A DNA stretch of 64,000 bases from Ruminococcus champanellensis 18P13 = JCM 17042 (GTDB taxonomy: Bacteria > Bacillota > Clostridia > Oscillospirales > Ruminococcaceae), in the NCBI RefSeq assembly GCF_000210095.1, contig NC_021039.1:1347861-1411860 (forward strand), read 5' to 3'. Shown here in pieces: positions 17,477 through 26,805 of this stretch. Within the stretch, counting starts at the first letter, position 1. The number at the start of each line of letters is the position of its first letter. Made by a program: the position numbers and the translations under genes. Below the pieces are notes generated by a model. It was given only the letters and a program-made list of their open reading frames with translations. It was not told the origin of the DNA and ran no database searches.

Positions 17477-18273
17477 AAAGCAAATATCTGATGTTCGGGG
17501 CGGCCGCTTGTGCCGCCCTTTTCCTTTTCTCCGGCGTTATGCTCTGGCGGCAGTATGCAGACGAAAAGCAGAGCGCCGAAGCCTTTGACAAGATCGCCGC
17601 GCTTGTGGAGGCCGAAACGCCGTCCGCCGACGAGCCGCAGGAATCTGAACCTCCGCAGCCTGAACAAACCGCTTTTGAAAAGTACGCTGTGGTGTATGAA
17701 CAGAACAGCGATTTTGTGGGCTGGATTTCGATAGAGAGGACAAACATCGACTATCCCGTTATGCAGACGATTGACAACCCGAACTACTACCTGAAACACA
17801 GCTTTGAAAAGCAGTACAGTGATTACGGCGTGCCCTATGTGCAGGAAAACTGCGACCTCGGTTTATCCGACAACTGCGTAATTTACGGCCATCACATGAA
17901 TAACGGCAGTATGTTTGCCGATCTCTGCAAGTACACGGACGAGGATTTTTACAGAGAACACAAAACAATCCGTTTTGATACGCTGTCCGGCTTTGGCGAA
18001 TATGAGGTTATCGTAGCTTTCAAAACCGTCGCCTATTCTGAACAAGGTTTTAAGTATTACCACTTTGTCAATGCGGGTAGCGCGGGGGATTTCAACACCT
18101 ATATCGCCAAATGCAAGGAGCTTGCTTTATACGATACGGGCGTTTCTGCCGAATACGGCGATAAGCTGATTACGCTTTCCACCTGCGAATACAGCCGTCA
18201 AAACGGCAGAATGGTCGTTGTTGCAAAACAGGTTATTCCTCCCGCCGTGGAGGTGGACGGCGATGAAACCTAA
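17473..18273 (+). CDS. Class B sortase of the conjugative element
   Basis: 266 aa. N-terminal signal anchor (about 5-25), Pro/Glu-rich linker, then a sortase domain with VIYGHHMNNGSMF (His about 136), catalytic Cys in TLSTCEYSRQNGR (about 238) and the Arg that follows. Sortases join proteins to the cell wall; class B sortases are regular cargo of Tn1549/CTn-type ICEs beside VirB4 and the CHAP hydrolase, presumably preparing the surface for mating. The start overlaps the VirB4 stop by 3 bases. Confidence 0.92.
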   Translation: MKSKYLMFGAAACAALFLFSGVMLWRQYADEKQSAEAFDKIAALVEAETPSADEPQESEPPQPEQTAFEKYAVVYEQNSDFVGWISIERTNIDYPVMQTIDNPNYYLKHSFEKQYSDYGVPYVQENCDLGLSDNCVIYGHHMNNGSMFADLCKYTDEDFYREHKTIRFDTLSGFGEYEVIVAFKTVAYSEQGFKYYHFVNAGSAGDFNTYIAKCKELALYDTGVSAEYGDKLITLSTCEYSRQNGRMVVVAKQVIPPAVEVDGDET

Positions 18274-19087
18274 AAAATATGTTGTTTCGCTTTCTGGCGG
18301 CAAGGATTCGACGGCTATGCTTTTGCGGCTATTGGAAGAACAGCGCCCGGTTGATCTGATTATCTTCTGTGATACCGGGCTTGAATTCCCGCAGATGTAT
18401 GAACACCTGAACCGTTTGGAGGCATATATCGGCAGACCGATTATCCGTCTGAAAGCAGAACACGATTTTGAATACTACTTTTACGATTACACCCCAAAAA
18501 GAAAAAATCCTGCTCTTTCAAAATACCGGGGAATGAGTTGGGCAGGCCCCCGCAACCGCTGGTGTACGGGTATTCTCAAAACCCGTGTCATTGACGCTTA
18601 TCTCCGTGATCTGAAAGAACAGTATGAAATTATGGAGTATGTGGGTATTGCCGCAGACGAAACCCAACGCATAAAAACTGCCTGCTATCCTCTTGTGGAA
18701 TGGGGTATGTCCGAAAAGGATTGCCTTGATTATTGCTATGCAAGAGGTTTTGATTGGGGCGGTTTATATCGTATTTTCAGCCGTGTTTTCTGTTGGTGCT
18801 GTCCGCTCCAAAGTTTAGAAGAACTGCGGAAGCTGTATCGGAATTTCCCGGATTTATGGCGGCAGCTTGAAGAATGGGACAAAACCACTTGTAGGACTTT
18901 TATCAAAAATTATTCTGTCTGTCAGCTTGCCGCCCGGTTTGACTTTGAGGCTGAATGGCAGGTCGCAGGCGGCAATATCAGAAGCAGAGCGTTTCACGCT
19001 GCTTTACGGAAAGAATTATCCCGGCTCGGATCGGAGGTGACGCTATGCCGGACATCAAAACAAAGAATGTTGTCAAAGGAACAGTAA
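18263..19087 (+). CDS. PAPS reductase-like/DndC-like ATP-pyrophosphatase in the ICE
   Basis: 274 aa. PP-loop VSLSGGKDSTAMLLRLLEE (residues about 8-26) and IIFCDTGLEFPQMYEHL define the phosphoadenosine phosphosulfate reductase superfamily of adenylating enzymes. Cysteines in GPRNRWCTGILKTR and SRVFCWCCPLQSLEEL could hold a metal cluster. In an ICE it is unlikely to serve sulfate assimilation; DNA modification or an unknown sulfur-transfer role are possibilities. ATG 18263 has GGAGGT at 8 bases and overlaps the sortase end by 11 bases. Confidence 0.85.
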   Translation: MKPKKYVVSLSGGKDSTAMLLRLLEEQRPVDLIIFCDTGLEFPQMYEHLNRLEAYIGRPIIRLKAEHDFEYYFYDYTPKRKNPALSKYRGMSWAGPRNRWCTGILKTRVIDAYLRDLKEQYEIMEYVGIAADETQRIKTACYPLVEWGMSEKDCLDYCYARGFDWGGLYRIFSRVFCWCCPLQSLEELRKLYRNFPDLWRQLEEWDKTTCRTFIKNYSVCQLAARFDFEAEWQVAGGNIRSRAFHAALRKELSRLGSEVTLCRTSKQRMLSKEQ

Positions 19088-20727
19088 AAACGATTGATAA
19101 ATCGGCGGTTGCCGCAGAGCGGATGAAAGATGCCTATATCCGCACAAAGGACAAAGCGGAGCACGGCGTTTATTCTGCAGAGGGTTCAGCCGAAGAATAT
19201 GCCGCAGACCGTATTTCCGGCTGTGCTGATACCGTCACCCGTGAGGCTGTTCGGCAGTTTGACAAACAAGGCCGCCGTGGGGTTCAATCTACCAAAAACA
19301 ATATCTCCAAAGCAAAAGAGCATTTTCGGCAGCGGCAGGCTCAAAAATCCATTAAGACGCTGGAGCGTGGCGAAAAAACGATCAAGCAGACGGCAAAATC
19401 CACGGGTAAATCTACAATTAAAACGGCAAAGGGTTCAGTTAAGACCGCACAGAAAACGGTTAAGACTGCCGAACAGACCGCCCGAACTGCGATTAAAACG
19501 AGTGAACAGGCAGCGAAAGTCGCTCAAAAAACCGCACAGGCTTCGGCTAAAGCGGCAAGGACGGCAGCACTGGCGGCGAAAGCCACCGCCAAAGCGACCG
19601 TTGCCACGATAAAGGCGGCAGCCAAAGCCACGGTTGCGGCGGTCAAGGCGATTATAGCCGGAACAAAGGCCTTGATTTCCGCTATCGCCGCCGGCGGTTG
19701 GGTTGCCGTTGTGATTATCATTGTGGTATGCCTGATTGCTTTGATTGTCGGCTCGTGTTTCGGTATCTTTTTTTCGGGCGAGGATTCGGGAAGCAGTATG
19801 ACAATGCAAAGCGTGGTACAGGAAATCAACACCGATTACCAAACGCAGCTTGACACCACCAAAACGAATATCTCCTATGATGTTTTGGAAATGTCCGGCT
19901 CCCGTGCCGTCTGGCCGGAGGTTTTGGCTGTTTATGCGGTTAAGACTACTACCGATCCGAATAATCCGCAGGATGTCGCCACTATGGACGCTTCAAAAAA
20001 AGCGATTCTAAAAGATATATTTTGGCAGATGAATACCATATCCTCACGAACCGAAACAAAGACCGAGGAAATTATCACCGAAACGGATGACGGTCACGGC
20101 AATATTGTTGAAACGAAAACGACGGTCACACGGACTTATCTGTATATATCGGTGGCTCATAAGACCGCCGGAGAAATGGCAGATAAATTCGGATTCAATG
20201 CAGATCAGCGCAAGCAGCTTGCGGAACTTCTTGCCGAAGAAAACCGCAGTATGTGGAGCGCGGTTCTTTATGGCATTTACACCGAGGACGGACAAATTGT
20301 TTCCGTTGCTCTCTCGCAGATTGGCAATGTGGGCGGTCAGCCGTATTGGAGTTGGTATGGCTTTGACAGCCGTGTGGAATGGTGCGCCTGTTTTGTTTCG
20401 TGGGCGGCGAATGAGTGCGGGTATATTGATAGTGGTATTATCCCGAAATTTGCAGGCTGCACAAACGGCGTGCAATGGTTTAAGGATAGAGGTCAATGGA
20501 TTGACAACAGCGCCACGCCGTCGCCGGGTATGATTATCTTTTTCGATTGGAACAACAAGGGTTCGTCCGGTCCGCAGGACGGGCTATCCGACCATGTAGG
20601 AATTGTCGAACGAGTTGAGGACGGAATTATTTATACCATAGAGGGCAATTCCGGGGATTCCTGCCGGGAAAATCATTATGCCGTAGGGCATTATGAATTC
20701 CTCGGTTACGGAGTGCCTGCGTATTAA
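19045..20727 (+). CDS. CHAP-domain peptidoglycan hydrolase of the conjugative machinery
   Basis: 560 aa. The N-terminal 210 residues are Lys/Ala/Thr-rich with repeated KTAKxxVKTAxKT-like units, probably extended or coiled coil; a transmembrane segment follows (WVAVVIIIVVCLIALIVGS). The C-terminal domain is CHAP: catalytic Cys in EWCACFVSWAANECG and His in LSDHVGIVERVED. Such two-part proteins (CwlT-like) open the wall during conjugation. GGAGGTGA precedes ATG 19045, inside the end of the PAPS-reductase-like gene (43-base overlap). The stop is followed by a weak hairpin at 20733-20757. Confidence 0.88.
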   Translation: MPDIKTKNVVKGTVKTIDKSAVAAERMKDAYIRTKDKAEHGVYSAEGSAEEYAADRISGCADTVTREAVRQFDKQGRRGVQSTKNNISKAKEHFRQRQAQKSIKTLERGEKTIKQTAKSTGKSTIKTAKGSVKTAQKTVKTAEQTARTAIKTSEQAAKVAQKTAQASAKAARTAALAAKATAKATVATIKAAAKATVAAVKAIIAGTKALISAIAAGGWVAVVIIIVVCLIALIVGSCFGIFFSGEDSGSSMTMQSVVQEINTDYQTQLDTTKTNISYDVLEMSGSRAVWPEVLAVYAVKTTTDPNNPQDVATMDASKKAILKDIFWQMNTISSRTETKTEEIITETDDGHGNIVETKTTVTRTYLYISVAHKTAGEMADKFGFNADQRKQLAELLAEENRSMWSAVLYGIYTEDGQIVSVALSQIGNVGGQPYWSWYGFDSRVEWCACFVSWAANECGYIDSGIIPKFAGCTNGVQWFKDRGQWIDNSATPSPGMIIFFDWNNKGSSGPQDGLSDHVGIVERVEDGIIYTIEGNSGDSCRENHYAVGHYEFLGYGVPAY

Positions 20728-20962
20728 AAAATCAACCGCCTTTTTTGGGGGCGGTTGGTACATAATTATCAGGAAACAAAACGCAGACTATATTTCTTAA
20801 CTTTTATGTGTTAAAATATACGATACGACAGTAAAGGAACGCTATTGAGGAATTAAAAACAGCGAAAAAATAAATTTTCAATCTACTATCTAAAATGCAT
20901 CCGAAATTCTTTTTTTCGTGTTATAGATTATTGAGAGAGTGTCTTATAATTTAGGAGGTCGT

Positions 20963-21481
20963 ATGAGTAAAGAAATTGAAAAAATGACCGCCATTTATGA
21001 AAAGCATAAAAACACAATGTATGCAGTCGCATTGAAAATATTAAAAAATCCGCAGGATGCAGAGGACGCAGTACATAATACAATCCCCCCGATTATGCGA
21101 AATTTAGATGCGATAAAAGATGTTGACAGCAAAGATTGTATATATTATGTGACAATGGCGGTAAAACATATGTCGTTTAATATGATACGGGACAGACATA
21201 TTCAAACGGTCTCCTTGTCAGACATTGAGTATGAATTTGCAAGTGATGAAAACATTGCTGAAAGTGTTATTATAGACGAAAGCTGCAAAATCATCTATCA
21301 GAATATAAAAAGTATGCCTGCCGAATATCGGGATGTGCTAATCCTCCATTTGTATTACGAATTATCCACATCGCAGATTTCGGATTTTCTGAACAGAAAA
21401 CACGGCACCGTAAAATCACAGCTCACTCGTGGAAAAAAGCTGCTGAAAGCTCGATTAAAGGAGGATGGATATGAACGATAA
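20963..21481 (+). CDS. ECF-type sigma factor
   Basis: 172 aa. Region 2 (AIYEKHKNTMYAVALKILKN, DAEDAVHNT) and region 4 (MPAEYRDVLILHLYYELSTS, followed by an HTH around HGTVKSQLTRGKKLL) of the sigma-70/ECF family. AGGAGGTC lies before the ATG. Base use becomes strongly AT-rich here compared with the flanking genome. The downstream gene overlaps by 11 bases and looks like its anti-sigma factor, so the pair probably controls the lipoprotein-ABC-FtsX cassette. Confidence 0.9.
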   Translation: MSKEIEKMTAIYEKHKNTMYAVALKILKNPQDAEDAVHNTIPPIMRNLDAIKDVDSKDCIYYVTMAVKHMSFNMIRDRHIQTVSLSDIEYEFASDENIAESVIIDESCKIIYQNIKSMPAEYRDVLILHLYYELSTSQISDFLNRKHGTVKSQLTRGKKLLKARLKEDGYER

Positions 21482-22022
21482 AAAAATCAAAGAAGCAATG
21501 AAACAGTATATCGAAACACAGGCTGATAATATTTCGTCTGAATCAGAAGAAAAGCACGACCTTACTTCTCTTGACGAAAAGGTTTATGCAATGCTCGGCA
21601 CAAATCAAAACAAGCACAAAACGGCTGCTGTATGGTCTTTTAGAAAGATAAGTGCGTTAGCTGCCACTTTTGTTTTGGTTATCAGTTTAAGCATTACTGC
21701 TGTATTTGTTCTCAATAAAGAACCGGAACATATAGCGCAAGATGTGTTTTATTCAATCACTATTTCATACGAAAATGAGCAATACGGTTATTTTTCAAAT
21801 CGCTTGGTTATTGACAAATACGGACTTAACAATATTTCGGACTTAAAACAGAACCCGGATTTATTTACGGGAATTTTAACCGAAACGGACATTATACAGA
21901 CAGATAGCGTGATCGACAAAGACAGTATCATCGGAGCCAAGATATATCCATATAGTGACGAGGTTATCATTTTGCAGGGCGATGGGCAATTTTACTATTT
22001 TGAAAAAATAGTAACTGATTAA
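21471..22022 (+). CDS. Putative anti-sigma factor (single-pass membrane protein)
   Basis: 183 aa. A charged N-terminal cytoplasmic part (about 1-60), one transmembrane helix (ISALAATFVLVISLSITAVF) and an extracytoplasmic domain of about 95 residues. It overlaps the ECF sigma gene and is preceded by AGGAGG at 6 bases, the usual layout for a sigma/anti-sigma pair. No named family recognised; the role is inferred from position and topology. Confidence 0.7.
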   Translation: MNDKKIKEAMKQYIETQADNISSESEEKHDLTSLDEKVYAMLGTNQNKHKTAAVWSFRKISALAATFVLVISLSITAVFVLNKEPEHIAQDVFYSITISYENEQYGYFSNRLVIDKYGLNNISDLKQNPDLFTGILTETDIIQTDSVIDKDSIIGAKIYPYSDEVIILQGDGQFYYFEKIVTD

Positions 22023-22042
22023 CAATATAAAATCAGCACCGC

Positions 22043-22081
22043 AAAGCAGGCAGTTTTCTTTTGAAAAATGCCTGCTTTTTT
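22043..22081 (+). terminator. Terminator after the sigma/anti-sigma pair
   Basis: Stem AAAGCAGGCA/TGCCTGCTTT followed by T residues. Confidence 0.75.
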
Positions 22082-22160
22082 GCATCCGATATTTCGCCTT
22101 TTGTGTTTATATAAGTAAGGCATGAAAGCCTAAAACAAATTATGAAAGGATGCAAAACTT

Positions 22161-22811
22161 ATGAAAAAGACCATTTTTACACTTTCGCTCTTGCTGATCG
22201 CAGCTACCCTTATTTTTACAGGCTGTTCTTCCAAAGGTGATTTTGAATTGGAGCGATCCAAAGGAATTAAGGTTACCTACATTGACGAATTTGAAAAAAC
22301 AACAATCTTGCCCGCCCCATTGACCTCGGAAGAAATCTTTAACAGTTACAGCGATACGATTGTACGAGGTACAATAGAAACAGTACGCAATATTCAAATC
22401 GACTACGGCAAAGGTGAAATTGCTCAAAAAGCACTTGCTACCATAAAAATCACAAAGGTTATTTCGGGAAATGCAAAAGCAGACAGCACGGTAACGGTTT
22501 TGCTGCCGAAATGTGTGGATAACGCTTCTGCAAATGACTCGTCTGTTGTAATCTCGCATTTGGAGAATGGAACAGAGGGCATTTTCCTTTTGAAAGAAGT
22601 AACAGAACAGAGCTGTGCGGAAATCAACGGAAAAACTTTTTACTATGACGATATTTGCGAATATTCTATGTTCGGAGAAGATCATTTTGCTGTTATCTTG
22701 TCCGACGGAGCTATTCGTTTCAATGCTGATCTGTTTGACGGTGCAATTACCAGCTTTGCCAATCTTGATGAAGCAGAAGCTAAAATACAAGAAAGCCTTA
22801 CAAAGGAATGA
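22161..22811 (+). CDS. Lipoprotein of the ABC-transporter cassette
   Basis: 216 aa. Lipoprotein signal with lipobox IFTGC at residues about 18-22. The mature part is soluble and of no family I recognise. It overlaps or abuts the ABC ATPase gene and follows the sigma/anti-sigma pair. A surface sensor or ligand-binding part of the exporter is plausible from context only. Confidence 0.75.
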   Translation: MKKTIFTLSLLLIAATLIFTGCSSKGDFELERSKGIKVTYIDEFEKTTILPAPLTSEEIFNSYSDTIVRGTIETVRNIQIDYGKGEIAQKALATIKITKVISGNAKADSTVTVLLPKCVDNASANDSSVVISHLENGTEGIFLLKEVTEQSCAEINGKTFYYDDICEYSMFGEDHFAVILSDGAIRFNADLFDGAITSFANLDEAEAKIQESLTKE

Positions 22812-22816
22812 TTTAT

Positions 22817-23485
22817 ATGCCGATACTGAATGTTTGTAATCTATGCAAAACATATCAAGCGGGAGAGGCAGAGGTTAAAGCACTTGACAATGTATCTTTT
22901 ACCGTAGAAAAAGGCGAATTTGTTTCTATCATCGGTCCGTCGGGATCGGGAAAATCGACCTTGTTACATATCCTTGCCGGTATTGACCGCCCCACCTCCG
23001 GCAAGGTGTATGTAGATGGTGAGGATATATATGCCAAGAGCGAAAAGGAGCTTGCCTATTATCGCAGACGAAAGGCGGGCTTAATCTATCAGTTTTATAA
23101 TCTCGTTCCCACTTTGACGGTTGAGGAAAACATAACGCTCCCTTGCCGCCTTGATAAAAAGAAAACCGACAAAGAAACGCTTGACCGATTGCTGGATACG
23201 CTTGGAATGAAAGAGCGAAGAAGTCATCTGCCGAGCCAGCTTTCAGGCGGTCAGCAACAACGCTGTGCCATAGGCAGAGTTTTATTTACAAATCCTGCGC
23301 TTATGCTTGCCGACGAACCGACAGGAAATCTTGACAGCAAAAGTGCAGCAGAGGTAATGGAGCTTCTGGGGAGTGCAAATAAACAATACGGTCAAACGCT
23401 CATTATGATTACGCACAATTTGGAGCTTGCAAAGTTGGCAGACCGTATGCTTATCATCAAGGACGGTAAGCTCTCGGAGGGATAA
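22817..23485 (+). CDS. ABC transporter ATPase (MacB/LolD/BceA type)
   Basis: 222 aa. Walker A IIGPSGSGKSTLLHILAG, signature LSGGQQQRCAIGRVL, Walker B ALMLADEPTGNLD and the H loop ITHNLEL. The length and GNLDS sequence are typical of ATPases that work with FtsX-type permeases. ATG 22817 is chosen because AAAGGA lies 9 bases before; ATG 22808 overlaps the lipoprotein stop but has no spacing. The permease follows after 2 bases. Confidence 0.93.
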   Translation: MPILNVCNLCKTYQAGEAEVKALDNVSFTVEKGEFVSIIGPSGSGKSTLLHILAGIDRPTSGKVYVDGEDIYAKSEKELAYYRRRKAGLIYQFYNLVPTLTVEENITLPCRLDKKKTDKETLDRLLDTLGMKERRSHLPSQLSGGQQQRCAIGRVLFTNPALMLADEPTGNLDSKSAAEVMELLGSANKQYGQTLIMITHNLELAKLADRMLIIKDGKLSEG

Positions 23486-23487
23486 CT

Positions 23488-25674
23488 ATGGGTGTTTGTA
23501 TTAAACTTGCAACAAGGAGCTTGCGGAAAAATAAAGGGCGAACGCTGATAACACTTATGGGAATTGTATTGTCCGTCCTCATGGTGTGTACGATTTTTAC
23601 GCTGTTAAATTCTATGCTCGATTCTGCGATAGATTCCATTATCGAAAAGGACGGAAATTGGCATATTGCCGTGTATAACACCACCGCAGAACAAATAGCA
23701 GACCTTGAAGCGGCAGAGGGCGTTTTATCCACCCAAATGATCTCCATTGACGAAAATGATGTATTCCGCATTACACTTAAAAATCCAGACGAGGTGTACG
23801 AATTTGCAAGCCGATATTTAAGTGAAACAACAGAATATTCGTATCACACGGAATTGCTTTCCTATCTCGGGATTTCACAAAGCGAGAGTATTAAGAGCCT
23901 AATAATGGGGATTGCCGCCGCTTTGCTTCTTATCATCGCTGTGGGTGCAATTTCTTTGATATACAATGCCTTTGCTATATCCGTTTCCGAAAGGACGAAA
24001 GAACTCGGACTTTTATCCTCGATTGGTGCAACCCAAAAAGATATTCGCACGATTGTATATTCCGAAGCTCTTTTACTTGGGACGGTTGCGATACCGATCG
24101 GTATAGTCCTCGGTCTTTTGACTTCTTGGGCGTTGCTTGATATTTTCGGAGCATATATGGGGAAAGTACTCTATGTGAACATTGGTATGCGGCTGCATAT
24201 AAACGGATGGCTGCTTATGATGACAGCAATTTTCGGTTATCTGTTGGTGTTACTATCCGCCGGTGTTCCTGCTCGCGCTGCTTCTAAAATTTCGATAATA
24301 GGCAATCTGAAAGGTGAAAAAGGCGTGATGAAAGTAAAGTGCAGTAACTTTACTTCTTCTGCTGAAAATTTGCTTGCAAAGCGTACTATAAAACGAGAAA
24401 AGAAAGCGTTTCGTGCAATAACATTTTCGCTTGCAATCAGTATCTTTCTTTTTGTGTCTGCAAATGCGTTCAGCCTGTATATGCTCTCATTTGTAGAAGC
24501 AGAACGGAAGAACATAGGCTACGATCTGCGTATGAACTATTCTATGGAGTTTGGCACGAAAGAATTTGATGAGCTATACAGCTTTGTAAAATCGCAGGAC
24601 GGCATTGATGAAGTCGGTTGGTTTGCGGAAAGTCCCTCACATTTCCATAGTGTTTTACTTGATTCGGAATGGATAACTGACAGCTACCGAGGCTCGGATT
24701 GGGCTACACTTAAAGAAAGCTCCGAATTATATAAAGCTCCGTTTTATATATTCATTATTTCAAATGAACGCTATTCCGAGTTCCTTTCGCAAAATGGACT
24801 TAAAAATGATAATTCCGTTTATGCGAGTGCCTTTTATGATGAAATCGACGAGGATAGTAAAAGCACGAGTTTTCCTATCTTGAAAGACGGAAGCTATCAC
24901 GCCGATGTGCGTTATATGAGTGAAGCAGCGAGTGAACGGCTCAGCCAAGATATTAACGCAAATCCAAATGACCGCTTTGATTATGAGAATTATTACGATA
25001 CCTTTTTCAGCGTTAATTTTACGGTTGGCAACTATGACTTTCCGCTTGAATTCAGACCGAATTACGGAGGCATCAGTATTTTGATTCCCGAAAGCCGTAT
25101 GCCTGAGTTTAATGCAGAAATCACAAGCAAGGAAATAATGATACAATCCCCAAACTATGCGAACATTCAAAAAAACACAACGGATTATTTAACGAGCGTT
25201 GGTCTTGCCGAAGATGTGTCAATATTCAGTTCTGCTGAAAGCTATGAATCGCAGAGAAACTTTGCCGCAATGATAAAGCTGTTTTCAACTTCCTTTTTAA
25301 TTCTCTTGACCGTAATATCCTGTGCAAATGTTTTCAATGTCATAACTACGAGCCTCAATATGCGTAAGCGTGAATTTGCGGTATTGCGTTCGGTAGGAAT
25401 GACGGTAAATAAGCTGTTTGCTATGCTCTGCATCGAAAACCTGCGGAATGGTTTGCTTGCGATCTTAATCGGCGGCATTTCTTCTTTGCCGTTATGCTAT
25501 CTGATATATAAAAGCATTGTAGTCGGTGCGGTAATTGATTTTGTATTTCCGCTTGGAGCATTTGTAATATCTTCATTGGCTATGTTCCTTATTATGTTTC
25601 TTACATCGCTATATGGGCTATGGAAAATCAAAAATGGAGATATTATTGCGGATGTCAGAAATGATTTTGTGTGA
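23488..25674 (+). CDS. FtsX-like ABC permease
   Basis: 728 aa. An N-terminal helix (residues 17-37), a cluster of three helices at about 135-270 containing SERTKELGLLSSIGAT, a second core from about 310 with one helix and a large extracytoplasmic domain (about 335-580), and a final three-helix cluster with LNMRKREFAVLRSVGMTVNK. The two FtsX signature loops are typical of peptide or lipoprotein mechanotransmission exporters such as BceB/MacB-like permeases. With its ATPase and lipoprotein it forms an ECF-controlled cassette, perhaps antimicrobial-peptide defence; the substrate is unknown. Confidence 0.9.
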   Translation: MGVCIKLATRSLRKNKGRTLITLMGIVLSVLMVCTIFTLLNSMLDSAIDSIIEKDGNWHIAVYNTTAEQIADLEAAEGVLSTQMISIDENDVFRITLKNPDEVYEFASRYLSETTEYSYHTELLSYLGISQSESIKSLIMGIAAALLLIIAVGAISLIYNAFAISVSERTKELGLLSSIGATQKDIRTIVYSEALLLGTVAIPIGIVLGLLTSWALLDIFGAYMGKVLYVNIGMRLHINGWLLMMTAIFGYLLVLLSAGVPARAASKISIIGNLKGEKGVMKVKCSNFTSSAENLLAKRTIKREKKAFRAITFSLAISIFLFVSANAFSLYMLSFVEAERKNIGYDLRMNYSMEFGTKEFDELYSFVKSQDGIDEVGWFAESPSHFHSVLLDSEWITDSYRGSDWATLKESSELYKAPFYIFIISNERYSEFLSQNGLKNDNSVYASAFYDEIDEDSKSTSFPILKDGSYHADVRYMSEAASERLSQDINANPNDRFDYENYYDTFFSVNFTVGNYDFPLEFRPNYGGISILIPESRMPEFNAEITSKEIMIQSPNYANIQKNTTDYLTSVGLAEDVSIFSSAESYESQRNFAAMIKLFSTSFLILLTVISCANVFNVITTSLNMRKREFAVLRSVGMTVNKLFAMLCIENLRNGLLAILIGGISSLPLCYLIYKSIVVGAVIDFVFPLGAFVISSLAMFLIMFLTSLYGLWKIKNGDIIADVRNDFV

Positions 25675-25711
25675 TGATGTAAAAATGATTGTATGAAAAG
25701 GCGGTGATGCA

Positions 25712-25885
25712 ATGAGAAATGAGCATTGGATTTTATGCCCAACCTGCGGTAGTAAAACGCGTGACAAAATCAGAGAGGACACAGTATTAAAGAATTTTCC
25801 TCTCTACTGTCCGAAATGCAAGCAGGAAAGTTTGATCGAAGTTGAAAATTTGAATATAGTTGTCATCAAAGAGCCGGACGCATAG
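25712..25885 (+). CDS. Cysteine-rich KTR-type small protein
   Basis: 57 aa, MRNEHWILCPTCGSKTRDKI..., with CPTCGSKTR and CPKCKQES forming a two-knuckle zinc ribbon. The KTR after the first knuckle matches the cysteine-rich KTR family that is common as cargo in ICEs of Firmicutes. Function unknown. A short spacer separates it from the permease and a terminator follows at once, so it may be the last gene of the cassette. Confidence 0.8.
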   Translation: MRNEHWILCPTCGSKTRDKIREDTVLKNFPLYCPKCKQESLIEVENLNIVVIKEPDA

Positions 25886-25889
25886 ACGC

Positions 25890-25938
25890 AGAGCCGATGA
25901 CCTGTGAGATACCTCGCAGATCATCGGCTCTGTTTTTT
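25890..25938 (+). terminator. Terminator after the KTR gene
   Basis: Stem AGAGCCGATGA/TCATCGGCTCT followed by GTTTTTTG. Confidence 0.85.
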
Positions 25939-25949
25939 GAAAAGCAGCT

Positions 25950-26288
25950 TTATGATTGTTCTTTTGGTTGACTTTCCAATGTGGCTTTTACGGTTGCTTT
26001 GATAATTTCCATTGAACGCTCATTACAGCCGTAAAGCATACGGACAAGATTTTCTATTTCGGAATCTTTGGACGGCTTTTCGGGATAGAAAATCGAATCC
26101 GCTGGTATTGCAAGTTCCCGGATGAGTTTATAGAGGACATCAAAACTGGGTTTCTTTCCCTCGTTCTCAATCCGATATAAGTATCGCTCGGTAATATCAA
26201 CTCTTTCCGCCAGCGTTTCCATTGTAATATCGGCACGCATACGAGCAGTTTTAAGGATTTCTCCAAGCGTTTCAGGTTCTTTATGCAC
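25950..26288 (-). CDS. XRE-family transcriptional regulator
   Basis: 112 aa from a GTG start with GGAGGTGA upstream. N-terminal helix-turn-helix of the Cro/CI type (GEILKTARMRADITMETLAE, ITERYLYRIENEGKKPSFDVL). Reverse strand between the exporter cassette and the excision genes; a likely element-encoded repressor. Its binding site is not established. Confidence 0.88.
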   Translation of the reverse strand: MHKEPETLGEILKTARMRADITMETLAERVDITERYLYRIENEGKKPSFDVLYKLIRELAIPADSIFYPEKPSKDSEIENLVRMLYGCNERSMEIIKATVKATLESQPKEQS

Positions 26289-26756
26289 TGTCGGTTCACC
26301 TCCACATATAATTGTACCTAATTATGTCATGTTGATAATGGCATGGTAATTCAATTATAAATGAACGGACAGTTCGTAAATTGTTGAACTGAATAGAATA
26401 ACAGCCCTGACAAATAAAAAAACGAGGTTTTGCCGGGGTGTTTTGCTGTGCCTATCCCTCCAATTCAGCGTTTTGGTTTGGAGGGATTTTTTATGCGCTG
26501 GACTGCCGCCAACGCTTCGCTGCTGATTATAAGCAGCGAATATGATTGTATGATTTAGACCGCCTACACCCCGATGGTACACGGTCAAAAAAAGTCTAAA
26601 TTCTTCATCGGGATATTGTGGCTCGCGCCCTGAACCCACAGACCACCTTTTATCTGACACAGAATACAACGCACTTGTGTTACGGCGATTTTTGCCGTTA
26701 TGCAGGTGCGTTTTTGTATATAGCAAAGCACCGTTACCACGCTGTCGTTCACCGCC
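26289..26756 (+). other. Long leader without a gene, with hairpins
   Basis: No credible protein gene. It holds a terminator-like hairpin at 26454-26492 (ATCCCTCCAA/TTGGAGGGAT then TTTTTT), a second hairpin TTCGCTGCT/AGCAGCGAA near 26515-26540, and the upstream region of the divergent XRE gene. It reads as an attenuated leader for the following sigma-factor gene. Confidence 0.4.
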
Positions 26757-26794
26757 CCGATCAATCTGAATTTCTCAAATTTCAGATTGATCGG
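26757..26794 (+). promoter_or_regulatory. Hairpin overlapping the ribosome binding site of the ICE sigma gene
   Basis: 14-bp perfect stem CCGATCAATCTGAA/TTCAGATTGATCGG. Its 3' arm includes the GG that begins the ribosome binding site GGAGG, so translation is probably reduced when the stem forms. Confidence 0.55.
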
Positions 26795-26805
26795 AGGAAA
26801 CGACT

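Noticed and set aside
19380-19680. Repeat tract resembling a tandem or CRISPR-like array
   Set aside because: It is the Lys/Ala/Thr-rich coding region of the CHAP protein; units are imperfect, contiguous and in frame, with no spacers. No CRISPR array was seen anywhere in the window.
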